The notes beneath the pieces were generated by a model. It did no database searches and was not told the DNA's origin. It worked only from the letters and a program-made list of their open reading frames with translations. Below, in pieces: positions 1 through 8,494 of a stretch of DNA of 64,000 nucleotides (position 1 is its first letter; the number at the start of each line of letters is the position of its first letter). A program made the position numbers and the translations under genes. This DNA comes from Thermogemmatispora aurantia (GTDB lineage Bacteria; Chloroflexota; Ktedonobacteria; Ktedonobacterales; Ktedonobacteraceae), in NCBI RefSeq assembly GCF_008974285.1, contig NZ_BKZV01000004.1, positions 480,752-544,751 on the forward strand. Reading direction: 5' to 3'.

Positions 1-1044
1 TTCACGGCAAGCCTCATCAGGCTCTGCGAGGATCGCCTCAAGGAGCAGCGAGAGGCAGTACAGCTGTCGCTCATTGAAGAGCTGTCGCCATGAGGTGAAC
101 TGATAGCGTCGGATCTGATCAGTATTGTGGCCCGCCAAAATAGGCGTTGCTGGAAGGGGGCCTGAGTGTGAGCGCAGTCGTTCCCCTGCGAGCGCGACCT
201 GTCGCCGATCGTCCTCAGTGGCGGGCAGATAGACCTTGCTGCCATCTGGGCGCAGGGCCAGCAGGGCATAGAGGTGGTAACCTGGAGGGCGACCTTCTTG
301 CGCCAGGGCCTGCACAATCACAAAGGTGTGCTGGCAAGAGGGGCACGTGGCCTGGCTATGTCGCGCCGGCCCTCGGTGAGGATCGTAGTTTGTTTGGCAA
401 CCACGACAGCGGACAAGGCTGGCATCGTAACGGATCTCATTGATCGTTCCGCAGTCCAGACAAACAGATTGGCAGGTGGGAACGCGCTGCGGGTAGGCGT
501 GCCTGGCGAAAATCGTGGTATCGAAGAGGTGCACCGGAGTGCCACAGGCAGGACAGGGGACGCTCATAACCCAGAAGGCGTAGAGGAGAGGAAGAGGAAG
601 CTTGCTCTCTGGATCTCTGGTTTGGTAGAGCTGGCCGATCGGCTGCGCTACTTTGGCTGCTACCCGCTCGAAGGCGGCGAGCAGCTCCTCATGAGAGACT
701 GGCTCAAGAGCTTTGCGCACCTGGAAAACACTGACAGGATTGATGTCAGCCCCAATGGCGTAGCAGCCAAGCTTGAGCGCTTCGCCGACGATCGTTCCCG
801 CTCCCATGAAAGGGTCAAAGACCACCTTGCCGGGGAAACGCAGCGCTTGATAGAAGCTTTCCCAGATATCTTGTTCGTCCTCGCTCAAAGCGCCGATCAA
901 GATGGCGCGGAAAACCGATCCCAACCGTGTGGCCCACCATTTGTGCATGTGGTAAGTCGGGCGGTTGATCTCCTTGCGCCAACTCTCCAGTTCGGCCAGC
1001 AGACTCAGCTGCTCCGAGGGAAACTGCTGTTCAATCGCTGCCAT
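1..1044 (-). CDS. DNA methylase with zinc knuckles, 3' end cut by window edge
   Basis: Amino-terminal 348 residues of a probable adenine/cytosine-N4 DNA methyltransferase; the gene continues past base 1. The ATG at 1044 follows a GAGG-type ribosome site. Residues 29-48 contain the stretch THMHKWW-like HMHKWWATR, and near residue 70 is the SAM-binding motif DPFMGAGT, directly followed by conserved GEALKLGCYAIGADINP. Four CxxC pairs (CPAC, CLDC, CRGC, CPSC) around residues 180-230 form a probable zinc ribbon. The catalytic DPPY/SPPY box is not seen and should lie beyond the edge, as expected when the SAM motif comes first. Such enzymes act as orphan or defence-linked modification methylases; which one cannot be told here. 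It is transcribed away from the RiPP operon. Confidence 0.85.
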   Translation of the reverse strand, partial: MAAIEQQFPSEQLSLLAELESWRKEINRPTYHMHKWWATRLGSVFRAILIGALSEDEQDIWESFYQALRFPGKVVFDPFMGAGTIVGEALKLGCYAIGADINPVSVFQVRKALEPVSHEELLAAFERVAAKVAQPIGQLYQTRDPESKLPLPLLYAFWVMSVPCPACGTPVHLFDTTIFARHAYPQRVPTCQSVCLDCGTINEIRYDASLVRCRGCQTNYDPHRGPARHSQATCPSCQHTFVIVQALAQEGRPPGYHLYALLALRPDGSKVYLPATEDDRRQVALAGERLRSHSGPLPATPILAGHNTDQIRRYQFTSWRQLFNERQLYCLSLLLEAILAEPDEACRE

Positions 1045-1578
1045 ATCCTCAGTGCCTTTGATAGTTGGTATTGCTATCGGGCGGATCTCTCTTTCTCTCT
1101 TCTGAGCCGGCCCTTGGACTCCGGGTGATGTGCACAGTCTCGAAGAGAAAACCAGGCCTGCGCGTGGTTGTGACCTTGATTATAGTTGGATCACACTCCT
1201 CTGCTGTCAATGTGCCTCCCCTGAGCGGGTCGTCCTGCGTACGCCTCATCCCTAGCTCTCTGCCTGTCCAGTGTGAATTTCTGGCACACTTCTTATCCAA
1301 TCTCGGAAATAGAGCTTGCTTCATAATTTGGCTCTATATCAGGCTTCGGGTGCGAAAGAACGTCCCTGCCGTTATGCTACAATAGAATGCAGGAAACATA
1401 GTAAGTTGACCAGCCCGGTACCTCGCGGAGCGAGCCAGGCCATCCTTGCCCTGTTCCACCGGGACGGGGCAGTCGGCTGGCTGGTCAGAATGCACCGGCT
1501 GACTGGTACTGGGTACTGCGTAGGCATTCGTGTACTCGTGCCGGAGCGGCAACGAGACGAAAGGCAGGCAAATCCAGG
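1045..1578. other. Divergent intergenic region
   Basis: About 530 bases between the methylase and the RiPP precursor, read outwards on both sides. No coding sequence with a convincing start and composition was found. It must hold the promoters of both units; the only candidate I can point to is the extended -10 listed separately. Confidence 0.5.
1375..1383 (+). promoter_or_regulatory. Possible extended -10 promoter of the RiPP operon
   Basis: TGCTACAAT is an extended -10 element (TGn plus TACAAT), about 195 bases upstream of the precursor start. No good -35 is visible at 17-18 bp, which is acceptable for extended -10 promoters. This is a sequence match only. Confidence 0.3.
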
Positions 1579-1842
1579 ATGCTGAAACGACCACTTGAAG
1601 CCTCCAGACAGCTGCCCCTTCCTGCTGAAGCGCTGGCCCTGCCAGCCAACGGCCCCTTTGCCTTCTTCTTTGCCCAGGAGCGTCGCATTCCCCTCGTCGG
1701 CAACGGCGGGGGCGAGGAGGATGAAGGTGGCAAAGGGGGAAAGCCCGAGCCATCGATCACCTTCTACCACACGACCGGTCATGACTCCTCGTCGCCCAAT
1801 CCCTTACACAACGAGGAGTTCGACATGGAGTACGACGACTAG
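1579..1842 (+). CDS. Graspetide-type RiPP precursor peptide
   Basis: 87-aa peptide directly ahead of an ATP-grasp ligase. Residues 25-33 (GPFAFFFAQ) followed by RRIPL resemble the leader motif of the 'putative ATP-grasp target RiPP' (tgmA) family, where a PFxLRxA-like helix is the docking site for the ligase. A Gly/Glu/Lys linker (41-56) separates it from a core of about 30 residues with Thr61, Thr65, Thr66 and Ser70-72 as possible ester donors and an acidic tail (Glu79, Glu80, Asp82, Glu84, Asp86, Asp87) as acceptors. Asp69 within TTGHDSSS is one candidate for aspartimide formation by the methyltransferase two genes on. The stop codon TAG abuts the ligase ATG, so the genes are probably co-translated. 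The family assignment is by motif and context; the ring pattern is inference. Confidence 0.82.
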   Translation: MLKRPLEASRQLPLPAEALALPANGPFAFFFAQERRIPLVGNGGGEEDEGGKGGKPEPSITFYHTTGHDSSSPNPLHNEEFDMEYDD

Positions 1843-2859
1843 ATGGAACCATACGTCCTTATCCTTAGCTACCCAGGCGACAGCACTGCCCGGCGCGTCC
1901 AACATGCTTTACAGCGCTGCGGCTGCGCGGCCCTTGTGCTCGATACGGCGGCCTTCCCCCAGGCGGTCACCCTGGCTGCCCTCTTGCGTGATGCCAGCTG
2001 GAGCGGCTCCTTTTGCTACCAGGGCAAGCGCTATGACCTGGAGGCCATTCGTAGCATCTATGTGCGTCGCCCCCATCACTATCAGGTGCGTGAGGACTTT
2101 CCTGAGCTGATCCAGCTCTTCCTTGAGAATGAAGCCTATCGTGGCTTCGGAGGCGTGCTACGTAGCCTTGACTGCCTGTGGGTCAACTCCCTGGACGCCC
2201 AGCGGCGCGCCAGTTTCAAACCCCTCCAGCTCAAGCTCGCCCAGGAGGTCGGCCTGCGCGTACCGGCAACCCTCATTACCAACGACCCCAGCGCCGTGCG
2301 CAGCTTCTTCTTCGAGGTCTGCCATGAGCAGATGATCTACAAGACCCTGCATGGCAACTTTCTGCCCGGCGGCGGCGACCGCTATCATCTGATTTTTACC
2401 AGTCGGGTCGGGCGCGAGCGGCTGGCCGAACTGGAACAGGTGCGCCTGACGGCCCATCTCTTCCAGCCGCTCATCGAGAAAGCCTACGAGGTGCGCGCCA
2501 CTGTTATCGGCCAGGCGCTGCTGGCTGTCCGCATTGACTCGCAAGAGCTGGAGGCGGCACGCCTTGACTGGCGAGCAGCCTGCTATCAGGTACGCTATCG
2601 GCCTTATAGCCTGCCCGAGGCCGTGGCCAGGCGCTGTGTCGCGCTCGTGCAGCGGCTGGGCCTGGTCTTTGGGGCGCTCGACCTGATCGTGACCCCCGAG
2701 GGCGACTACGTCTTTCTGGAGTGTAATCCGGGTGGGCAGTGGGAATGGCTGGAGGTGGAGACGGGCCTGCCTTTTGCGGCAACCATTGCCCAGGTGCTCA
2801 GCTCTGGCAAGGAGGGCCTTGCCCTTCCCTGCGAGGGGCCACTGGTGCAGTTACAATGA
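1843..2859 (+). CDS. ATP-grasp peptide maturase (graspetide ligase, MvdD/TgmB-like)
   Basis: 338-aa ATP-grasp ligase expected to form side-chain ester or amide bonds in the precursor encoded just upstream. An N-terminal preATP-grasp region (1-120) precedes the ATP-grasp fold. The Lys-bearing segments IYKTLHGNF (about 165) and FQPLIEKAYEVRATVIG (about 208), and the C-terminal FLECNPGGQWEWLE (about 300) with TGLPFAATIA, are the hallmark of microviridin-type ligases, where Glu and Asn bind magnesium. The length fits the family (about 320-340). The stop overlaps the start of the methyltransferase (ATGA), a sign of translational coupling. Confidence in the enzyme class is high; the bond type made is inferred. 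Confidence 0.92.
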   Translation: MEPYVLILSYPGDSTARRVQHALQRCGCAALVLDTAAFPQAVTLAALLRDASWSGSFCYQGKRYDLEAIRSIYVRRPHHYQVREDFPELIQLFLENEAYRGFGGVLRSLDCLWVNSLDAQRRASFKPLQLKLAQEVGLRVPATLITNDPSAVRSFFFEVCHEQMIYKTLHGNFLPGGGDRYHLIFTSRVGRERLAELEQVRLTAHLFQPLIEKAYEVRATVIGQALLAVRIDSQELEAARLDWRAACYQVRYRPYSLPEAVARRCVALVQRLGLVFGALDLIVTPEGDYVFLECNPGGQWEWLEVETGLPFAATIAQVLSSGKEGLALPCEGPLVQLQ

Positions 2860-4037
2860 GCAGACCCGTCGTAGCAGATACGGATGGAAGGAGTTTTCTG
2901 GTGGATGATCTTATGGCGGCAACGACTGAAGACGAGGAGCGTCGAGAGCTAGTGAACAGCATTGAGGAGACGCGCGGCTATCCTCTGGCGCCAGCCGTGC
3001 GCCGCGCGCTCCTCAAGGTCTCGCGGGCCCACTTTGTGCCGCTCTACTGTCGGCAAGAGCAGCCCGGCGTTTGGACGCGGCAGGAGGCGCGGTCTCTTGT
3101 CTACCGTGATCAGGCCCTGGTGACCAAGGTCGACGAGCTGGGACGCCCGATCTCCTCCTCCAGCATGCCATCGATTATGGCCGCCATGCTGGAAGCCCTG
3201 GCGCTACAGCCGGGTATGCGCGTCCTGGAGATTGGGACCGGCACCGGCTACAACGCTGCCCTGCTGGCCGAGCTGGTGGCCCCCGGAGGCCAGGTGGTGA
3301 CGCTCGATATTGATGAGGAGATCACGGCCCTGGCTGCCGAGCGCCTGCGGCTGGCCGGCTACGGTGAGCGCGTCCAGGTGGTAACCGCTGACGGGCTTCA
3401 GGGCTACGGCCCGGCGGCCCCCTATGATCGCATCATCGCGACCGGCAGCTATCCGCGCATCCCGCCGGCCTGGCGCGAGCAACTGGCCCCGCAAGGGATC
3501 ATCGTGGGCGACCTGCTTCGTCCACTAACGACGCCGCTCTTCCGCCTGGTGAAAGTGGCGCCGGATCGCCTGGAGGGCCGCCTGCTGCGAACGCCAGCCT
3601 TCTTTATGCATCTGCGAGAAGAAGAGCCAGCAGCGCCCACCAGGGTCCACCGCATCAGAGAGCTAGCCTCCTGGCGCGAACAGCCGCGCCGGGAGGAGGC
3701 TGAGACCGATCTAGAGAGCTACGAGCTGCTCTACGAGTCGGCCTTCGCCCTCTGGCTGGAGCGCCATCTACCGGGCGTTGAGCGCCGTCTCTACCCGGTG
3801 CCCGGGCGAGGTCTCGGAACGGGCCTGCACTGGCAAGAGAGCCTCCTGCTTCTGGTGCCTGCCGCCGAGGGGCCGCGACCTGTACACTGGCGCGTCGAAG
3901 TCTACGGGGCGCACCCTCTCTGGTCGCAGGTCCTGCGACTGCGCGAGCAGTGGCTGGCCGCCGGCGAGCCCTCTCTGGAGGACTACACGCTCGAAGTGGC
4001 CGCTGATGGTACCTGCCAGCTCCAGCTCAACAGCTAA
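2856..4037 (+). CDS. Protein-L-isoaspartate O-methyltransferase-like RiPP enzyme (TgmC-like)
   Basis: 393-aa SAM-dependent methyltransferase. The chosen ATG at 2856 overlaps the ligase stop (ATGA). Residues about 90-110 hold the PIMT motif SSSMPSIMAAMLEAL, then VLEIGTGTGYNAALL (SAM motif I) and IIATGSYPRIPPAW. Housekeeping PIMT is about 210 aa; the extra 170-residue C-terminal domain is typical of the dedicated PIMT homologues of graspetide clusters, which methylate a core Asp so that it closes to an aspartimide. The genomic context (precursor, ATP-grasp, this gene) supports that role over protein repair. No transporter or protease gene follows. Confidence 0.9.
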   Translation: MSRPVVADTDGRSFLVDDLMAATTEDEERRELVNSIEETRGYPLAPAVRRALLKVSRAHFVPLYCRQEQPGVWTRQEARSLVYRDQALVTKVDELGRPISSSSMPSIMAAMLEALALQPGMRVLEIGTGTGYNAALLAELVAPGGQVVTLDIDEEITALAAERLRLAGYGERVQVVTADGLQGYGPAAPYDRIIATGSYPRIPPAWREQLAPQGIIVGDLLRPLTTPLFRLVKVAPDRLEGRLLRTPAFFMHLREEEPAAPTRVHRIRELASWREQPRREEAETDLESYELLYESAFALWLERHLPGVERRLYPVPGRGLGTGLHWQESLLLLVPAAEGPRPVHWRVEVYGAHPLWSQVLRLREQWLAAGEPSLEDYTLEVAADGTCQLQLNS

Positions 4038-4058
4038 AGAGCGCTGTGCGCTGCCTGC

Positions 4059-5048
4059 TTAACCTTGCTGAGCGCGGGCCTGGCTGCGTGGATGCAGGGC
4101 CTCGCGCAAGGCCCGATCGCGGTTGGCCACGAACTGCTGGGCCAGGCGCGAAGCGGGGGCGATACCATCCCAGGCGTGATAAGCGCGTGGGTAGACCTGC
4201 AGCTCGACGGGCACGCCGGCGTGCGCCAGACGCAGCGCGTAGTCGACGTCCTCGTCGAGGAAGATCTCTGCCGCGCCGACGGCCATAAACGCCGGAGGCA
4301 GACCGCGCAGATCCTGGGCCCGGGCCGCCGCCGCGTAGGGTGAGACTGTGGGACCGCCTGCTGCCTCGCCCAGGTAGGCCCTCCAGCCGCGGCGGTTATC
4401 CTCGCGGTTCCAGATCGGGGCCTCCGCGAACAGCTCCGTCGAGCGCGTCGCATCGCGATCGTCGAGCATCGGGTAAATCAGCAGTTGGAAGACCAGCGGC
4501 ACCTCGCCGCGATCACGGGTGAGCAGAGCCAGGGCCGCGGTCAGGCCGCCGCCGGCGCTGGCGCCAGCGATGGCCAGGCGCGTGCGATCGACCGCCAGCT
4601 CATCGGCGTGCGTGGCCAGCCATTTCAGCGCCGCATAGCAGTCCTCTACTCCTGCCGGGAAAGGATGCTCGGGGGCCAGGCGATAGTCGACCGAAGCCAC
4701 CAGGCAGCCGACGCTCTCGGCCAGGTGCTGGGCCAGCAAGTCATCCTGCTCGACGCTGCCGATCACGTAGCCACCGCCATGAATCCAGAGCAGGCCAGGC
4801 AGAGGAGCCGGCTCGCCCTTGGGGCGGTAGAGGCGCACGGGTACCGCGGGCGCCCCCTCTGGGCCTGGGACCTGGTGGTCTTCTTTCAGAATATTGGGCG
4901 AATCGGGGAAGCTGGCCTTAACCTGCTGCATCGCCTCCTGCAGCAGCGCGCGCGAGGCCGGCAGGTTCTCCCAGTTCAGTTGCGGCTGAGAGAGGAAGAT
5001 CTCCAGGGGAGGCAGCAATTCAGGGTCGTAGACACGGGTCAGATCCAT
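4059..5048 (-). CDS. Alpha/beta hydrolase of the hormone-sensitive-lipase family
   Basis: 329-aa esterase/lipase, starting at the ATG at 5048 behind GAGGAG. The oxyanion-hole motif HGGG (WIHGGGYVIGS), the nucleophile motif GASAGG (GxSxG with Ser), a later Asp in FLDEDVDYAL, and the catalytic His in YHAWDG are all present, so the Ser-Asp-His triad is complete. Family IV enzymes cleave short acyl esters in the cytosol. It is the last gene of a run on the same strand with thiolase, enoyl-CoA hydratase and DUF35 genes, which suggests a role in acyl or lipid breakdown; the substrate is unknown. Confidence 0.92.
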   Translation of the reverse strand: MDLTRVYDPELLPPLEIFLSQPQLNWENLPASRALLQEAMQQVKASFPDSPNILKEDHQVPGPEGAPAVPVRLYRPKGEPAPLPGLLWIHGGGYVIGSVEQDDLLAQHLAESVGCLVASVDYRLAPEHPFPAGVEDCYAALKWLATHADELAVDRTRLAIAGASAGGGLTAALALLTRDRGEVPLVFQLLIYPMLDDRDATRSTELFAEAPIWNREDNRRGWRAYLGEAAGGPTVSPYAAAARAQDLRGLPPAFMAVGAAEIFLDEDVDYALRLAHAGVPVELQVYPRAYHAWDGIAPASRLAQQFVANRDRALREALHPRSQARAQQG

Positions 5049-5295
5049 CTTCGGCTCTCCTCTTTCTAGCGATCCTCGCTGAGGGAGTGATTGGCCCCGC
5101 GCTGGCTTGACGCAGGGCGGGGCCCTGACTGAGATCAAGGAAAAGCTGGCCAATCACCACTGACTGGCCGGAAGTCGTCTCTGGGCGGGCATGAGCTAAA
5201 GGAAAGAGTGCGCTCTACCCCGCACAGCGCTGGACGATCAGGGGGTCGTCTCACTGGTACACCGGCGTCTGGACCGGCTCGCGCAGCCGTTCCAC

Positions 5296-6462
5296 TCAGC
5301 CGGGCTGCGTTCCCAGGATCGTCGTCGAGTGATATTGCAAGATGCCGCCGTTGCCGCTCACCAGGATCAGGTCGTGTTTGGGTACCTGGCGCTCGCCAGC
5401 CTGGCCCCGCGCCTGGATGATCGCCTCTGAGAGCGGCGTAAAGCCCCACATATAGTACGCCGAGAGCTGGCCGCCGCCCGTATTGGTCGGCAGCGATCCG
5501 CCAGGCCCCAGCTTGCCGTCGGCCACAAAGGCCCCGCCCTCGCCTTTGGCGCAGAAGCCGTAGTCCTCCAGCGTCACCAGCACCGTATAGGTGTAGCAAT
5601 CGTAGATCTCGCAGATATCGATATCCTTCAGCTCGATACCGGCCATGCGCAGGGCCGTCTCGCCCGACTGCTTTGCTCCCGTATAGATGCCAGGCTCACG
5701 GTCGGTGCGCTCATCGCCGCCGGGGGCGGCCTGCCCCAGACCGAGAATGTAGACCGGCGGCTGGCGCAGCTGGCGGGCGCGTTCGGCAGAGGTGATCACC
5801 ACGGCGATGCCGCCGTTAGAGACCAGACAGCAGTCGTAGAGGCGCAATGGCTCGACGACATAGCGCGAGGCCAGATACTCCTCCATTGTCAGCGGCGTTC
5901 GCATCTGGGCGGCAGGATTCATCTGGGCCCAACGCCGTTGAGCAATGGCGATCGCGCCAAGCTGTTCGCTAGTAGTGCCAAAGAGGTGCATGTGGCGCCG
6001 CGCGGCCAGGGCGTAGCCAGGAATGGGACCGAAGATGCCGTAGGCCGCCAGCAGACCCTCCATGCCCCGCAACGAGAGCAGATCGGCCCCGTAGGCGGCG
6101 CCAGCGCCCCGCGTTGGCTTGAGAGGGGCGTCGGCAAAAACCAACACCACAACATTGGCCAGGCCGTGGATGATGGCCATCGTCGCATACTGGATCAGCG
6201 TACCCGCGGTGGCTCCGTAGGCGCTCATAACGTTGAGCAGGCGCAGATTCTCCAGGCCCAGCGCCGTCTGTAGTCCGAGCTGCATCTCGCGTGAGAGATT
6301 GGCGTTGATCAGAAGGCCATCGACCTCGGCCTTCGTCAGACCGGCATCCTGCAGGGCCAGCTCAACGGCCTCAATGGCGAAGTCGCTGGCGCTGCGCCCG
6401 TAGATTTTGCCCATTGCCGTCATGCCCAGGCCGGCAATGGCACATTTGCCTTTGATGCTCAT
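5296..6462 (-). CDS. Thiolase-superfamily protein (lipid-transfer/Ltp2-like, no obvious Cys nucleophile)
   Basis: 388 aa with thiolase-fold segments: N-terminal CAIAGLGMTAMG, IEAVELALQDAGL, then VMSAYGATAG where the canonical thiolase has an ACASG-type Cys loop, and C-terminal CEIYDCYTYT, GFCAKGEGG and NTGGGQLSAYYMWGF. The usual nucleophilic Cys is not seen at its place and the GHP motif is replaced by AYYMWG. This pattern matches SCPx/Ltp2-type proteins, which pair with DUF35 partners and act as retro-aldolases on beta-hydroxyacyl-CoA. The DUF35 gene 950 bases upstream in the same operon supports that. Whether it is a thiolase or an aldolase needs alignment. Confidence 0.85.
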   Translation of the reverse strand: MSIKGKCAIAGLGMTAMGKIYGRSASDFAIEAVELALQDAGLTKAEVDGLLINANLSREMQLGLQTALGLENLRLLNVMSAYGATAGTLIQYATMAIIHGLANVVVLVFADAPLKPTRGAGAAYGADLLSLRGMEGLLAAYGIFGPIPGYALAARRHMHLFGTTSEQLGAIAIAQRRWAQMNPAAQMRTPLTMEEYLASRYVVEPLRLYDCCLVSNGGIAVVITSAERARQLRQPPVYILGLGQAAPGGDERTDREPGIYTGAKQSGETALRMAGIELKDIDICEIYDCYTYTVLVTLEDYGFCAKGEGGAFVADGKLGPGGSLPTNTGGGQLSAYYMWGFTPLSEAIIQARGQAGERQVPKHDLILVSGNGGILQYHSTTILGTQPG

Positions 6463-6541
6463 CAGGGGATATGCTCCAGCCTCTTTCTGCTTGCGTGGTC
6501 AGAAGCGTTGCTCTCAGCCAGTTCTGGTCACTGGCTGGCTC

Positions 6542-7348
6542 CTAGCGTCCTTTCCATTGAGGCTTCCGCTTCTCGACGAAGGCGCGCGGCCCCTCGCGGA
6601 AGTCCTCGGAGGCCAGCAGGAGGCGCAGCCGTTCCTGGTCGGCAGCCATCGCCTCCTCGATTGGGCGTCCCAGGCCGGCCAGCACCGACTCTTTGGTCAG
6701 GCGCACGCTCAAAGGAGAGCACTCCAGGATCTCAGCGGCCCAGCGCTCCGCCGTTTCGCGCAGGCGTTCCAGCGGCACCACCTCATTCACCAGGCCGTAG
6801 TGAGCGGCCTCCTGGGCGGAGAGCCACTTGCCCGTCAGAAGCAGGCCCATCGCGATCTTGAGCGGAAGCTGCTGCGGCAGGCGGTGCATGCCACCGGCGG
6901 CGGCGATCAGGCCAACGCGCGGCTCCGGCAAGGCAAAGCGGGCCTGCTCGGCAGCGATGATCAGGTCGCAAGCCAGGGCCAGCTCGAAACCGCCGCCGGC
7001 GGCGACGCCATTGACGGCGGCAATGATCGGCTTCGGGCAGTGCAGCCCGATCAGTCCGCCGAAATAGACCGGCTCCCCATCCTGCTGCTGGCGGCTCGTC
7101 AGGGGTGCCTCGCCACGGGCGGTCGCCTCTGCCGTTGCCTTCAGGTCGTTGCCGGCGCAGAAAGCGCGCTCGCCCGCTCCGGTGAGGATGGCCACCCAGG
7201 CCGCTTCATCGGCCACAAAGTCGCGGAAGACCGCCGTCAGCTCCTGGTTGGCCGCGGCGTGGAGGGCGTTCATCACCTCGGGGCGATTGATGGTTACATA
7301 GGCGACATGATCTTTCTTCTCGTAGAGCACATATTGATAGTTCGTCAC
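6542..7348 (-). CDS. Enoyl-CoA hydratase/isomerase (crotonase family)
   Basis: 268 aa; starts at a GTG behind GAGGAGG. The crotonase fold is clear: VTINRPEVMNALHAA at the N-terminus, FCAGNDLKA (oxyanion hole) near 65, KPIIAAVNGVAAGGGFELALACD around 110-130, and the C-terminal EGPRAFVEKRKPQW. Of the two hydratase glutamates, one is at PEPRVGLIAAAGG. It hydrates enoyl-CoA or isomerises a related thioester in the cytosol. Operon order DUF35, hydratase, thiolase-like, hydrolase suits hydration followed by C-C cleavage. Confidence 0.93.
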   Translation of the reverse strand: MTNYQYVLYEKKDHVAYVTINRPEVMNALHAAANQELTAVFRDFVADEAAWVAILTGAGERAFCAGNDLKATAEATARGEAPLTSRQQQDGEPVYFGGLIGLHCPKPIIAAVNGVAAGGGFELALACDLIIAAEQARFALPEPRVGLIAAAGGMHRLPQQLPLKIAMGLLLTGKWLSAQEAAHYGLVNEVVPLERLRETAERWAAEILECSPLSVRLTKESVLAGLGRPIEEAMAADQERLRLLLASEDFREGPRAFVEKRKPQWKGR

Positions 7349-7412
7349 TGGTGCCTCCTCGCATCAAAAACAGTTGACGGGCCTATCGACCGACCGGACT
7401 ACCCTGCTCACT

Positions 7413-7886
7413 TCACTGGTCGCTGTCCCCGCCCGGTCTGGCAGCGGGCCGGAACTTGGGAAGCGTGATCTCCTCACTGAGCTGTTCAAAGGTAACCTCC
7501 AGAGGCATGCCGATGCGCAGCTCGTCTGGCGAGCAGCCGACGATGGTGCTGGTGATGCGCACGCCCTCGGCCAGGTCGATGGCGGCGATGATGTAGGGCA
7601 GCTCGCTGGCGAAGGCGGGATGATAGAGCTGGTGCATGAGGGCGAAGCTGTAGAGGGTGCCTTTGCCGCTGGCTGGCGTCCAGTTCAGGGCCGGACTCCA
7701 GCACTCGGGGCAGCGCGCCTTGACCGGCCAGAGCCAGCGACCACAGGCGCTGCAGCGCTGCAGCATCAGCTGTCGCTCTCTGGCCCCGGCGAAGAAGGGG
7801 CGCGAGGCCTCGTCAGGGATGGGAACGGGCTTCGGGGGGGGAAAGGGGTGCTCTGAGCTAGAGCGGCTGCTGTCGGCCATCTTCAT
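7413..7886 (-). CDS. DUF35 / OB-fold zinc-ribbon acyl-CoA-associated protein
   Basis: 157 aa. A rubredoxin-like zinc ribbon with CSACG and CPEC (about residues 45-62) is followed by an OB-fold (GKGTLYSFALMH, YIIAAIDLAEGVRITSTIVG). First gene of the acyl-CoA operon, with a strong GGAGG site 5 bases before the ATG at 7886. Members of this family bind acyl-CoA and form complexes with thiolase-fold partners, here the protein at 5296-6462. It is not catalytic by itself. Confidence 0.9.
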   Translation of the reverse strand: MKMADSSRSSSEHPFPPPKPVPIPDEASRPFFAGARERQLMLQRCSACGRWLWPVKARCPECWSPALNWTPASGKGTLYSFALMHQLYHPAFASELPYIIAAIDLAEGVRITSTIVGCSPDELRIGMPLEVTFEQLSEEITLPKFRPAARPGGDSDQ

Positions 7887-8494
7887 GGAACCTCCTTCCT
7901 TGCTTTCTCAGTATAACCAGAAGATGGCCGTCTGTGGAAGGCTGGGCCAGGTCCTCTAAAGCGTGGCTGAGCCTGAGTTGTCACCTGCTCGCCCTGCTTT
8001 TCGGCTGTCATTTTTGCCATCCTCGGCCTGGCAAAGACCGCCTCGGTTGCCTTCCTTCCGGTAGAATGCCGAAGGAGGGCCGAGGGCATCCCCTCAAAGC
8101 GCTTACTCCCTGGGAAAAAGCCGTAGGGCCTGCTGCTGGCCAGAATAGGGCATACTCCCAATACACAAGTCTCTGCCTTTGCCCTATGCTCTTCTCTGTC
8201 AACAGACAGAGATGGCAGGTAAGCGTGATCCCCCAGGTTGACCCCTGGCCTGGCGGCGACCCTCCAACCAAAAGCTGAGGCGGCCTGGCGATCTCTCTGG
8301 CCAGCGGCCATAGGCCAGGGAGATCGCTCAGAGGGCAGGGATGGTAGCGTCGTTCTGCTGCCAGCCGCTTCTCTCTTACCTGCTGAACTGAAGAACACGG
8401 GCACCATGAGCGTATCAGTGCCGGTGTCTCTTTAAGTGCGTGCTTAGCCAGCAGAAGATCATCAGCCCGGCAGGGGAGGAAGGAGTATCGTCTC
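7887..8494. other. Divergent intergenic region, no gene seen
   Basis: About 600 bases between the acyl-CoA operon and the copper region. Open frames here lack ribosome sites and family-like composition. It contains the strong hairpin at 8289-8326. Confidence 0.5.
8289..8326. terminator. Strong hairpin, terminator-like or regulatory
   Basis: CGATCTCTCTGGCC and GGCCAGGGAGATCG form a 14-bp stem with one G-U pair and a 10-base loop. No T-run follows on either strand, so intrinsic termination is not assured. It sits 170 bases upstream of the secreted-protein gene. Confidence 0.4.
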
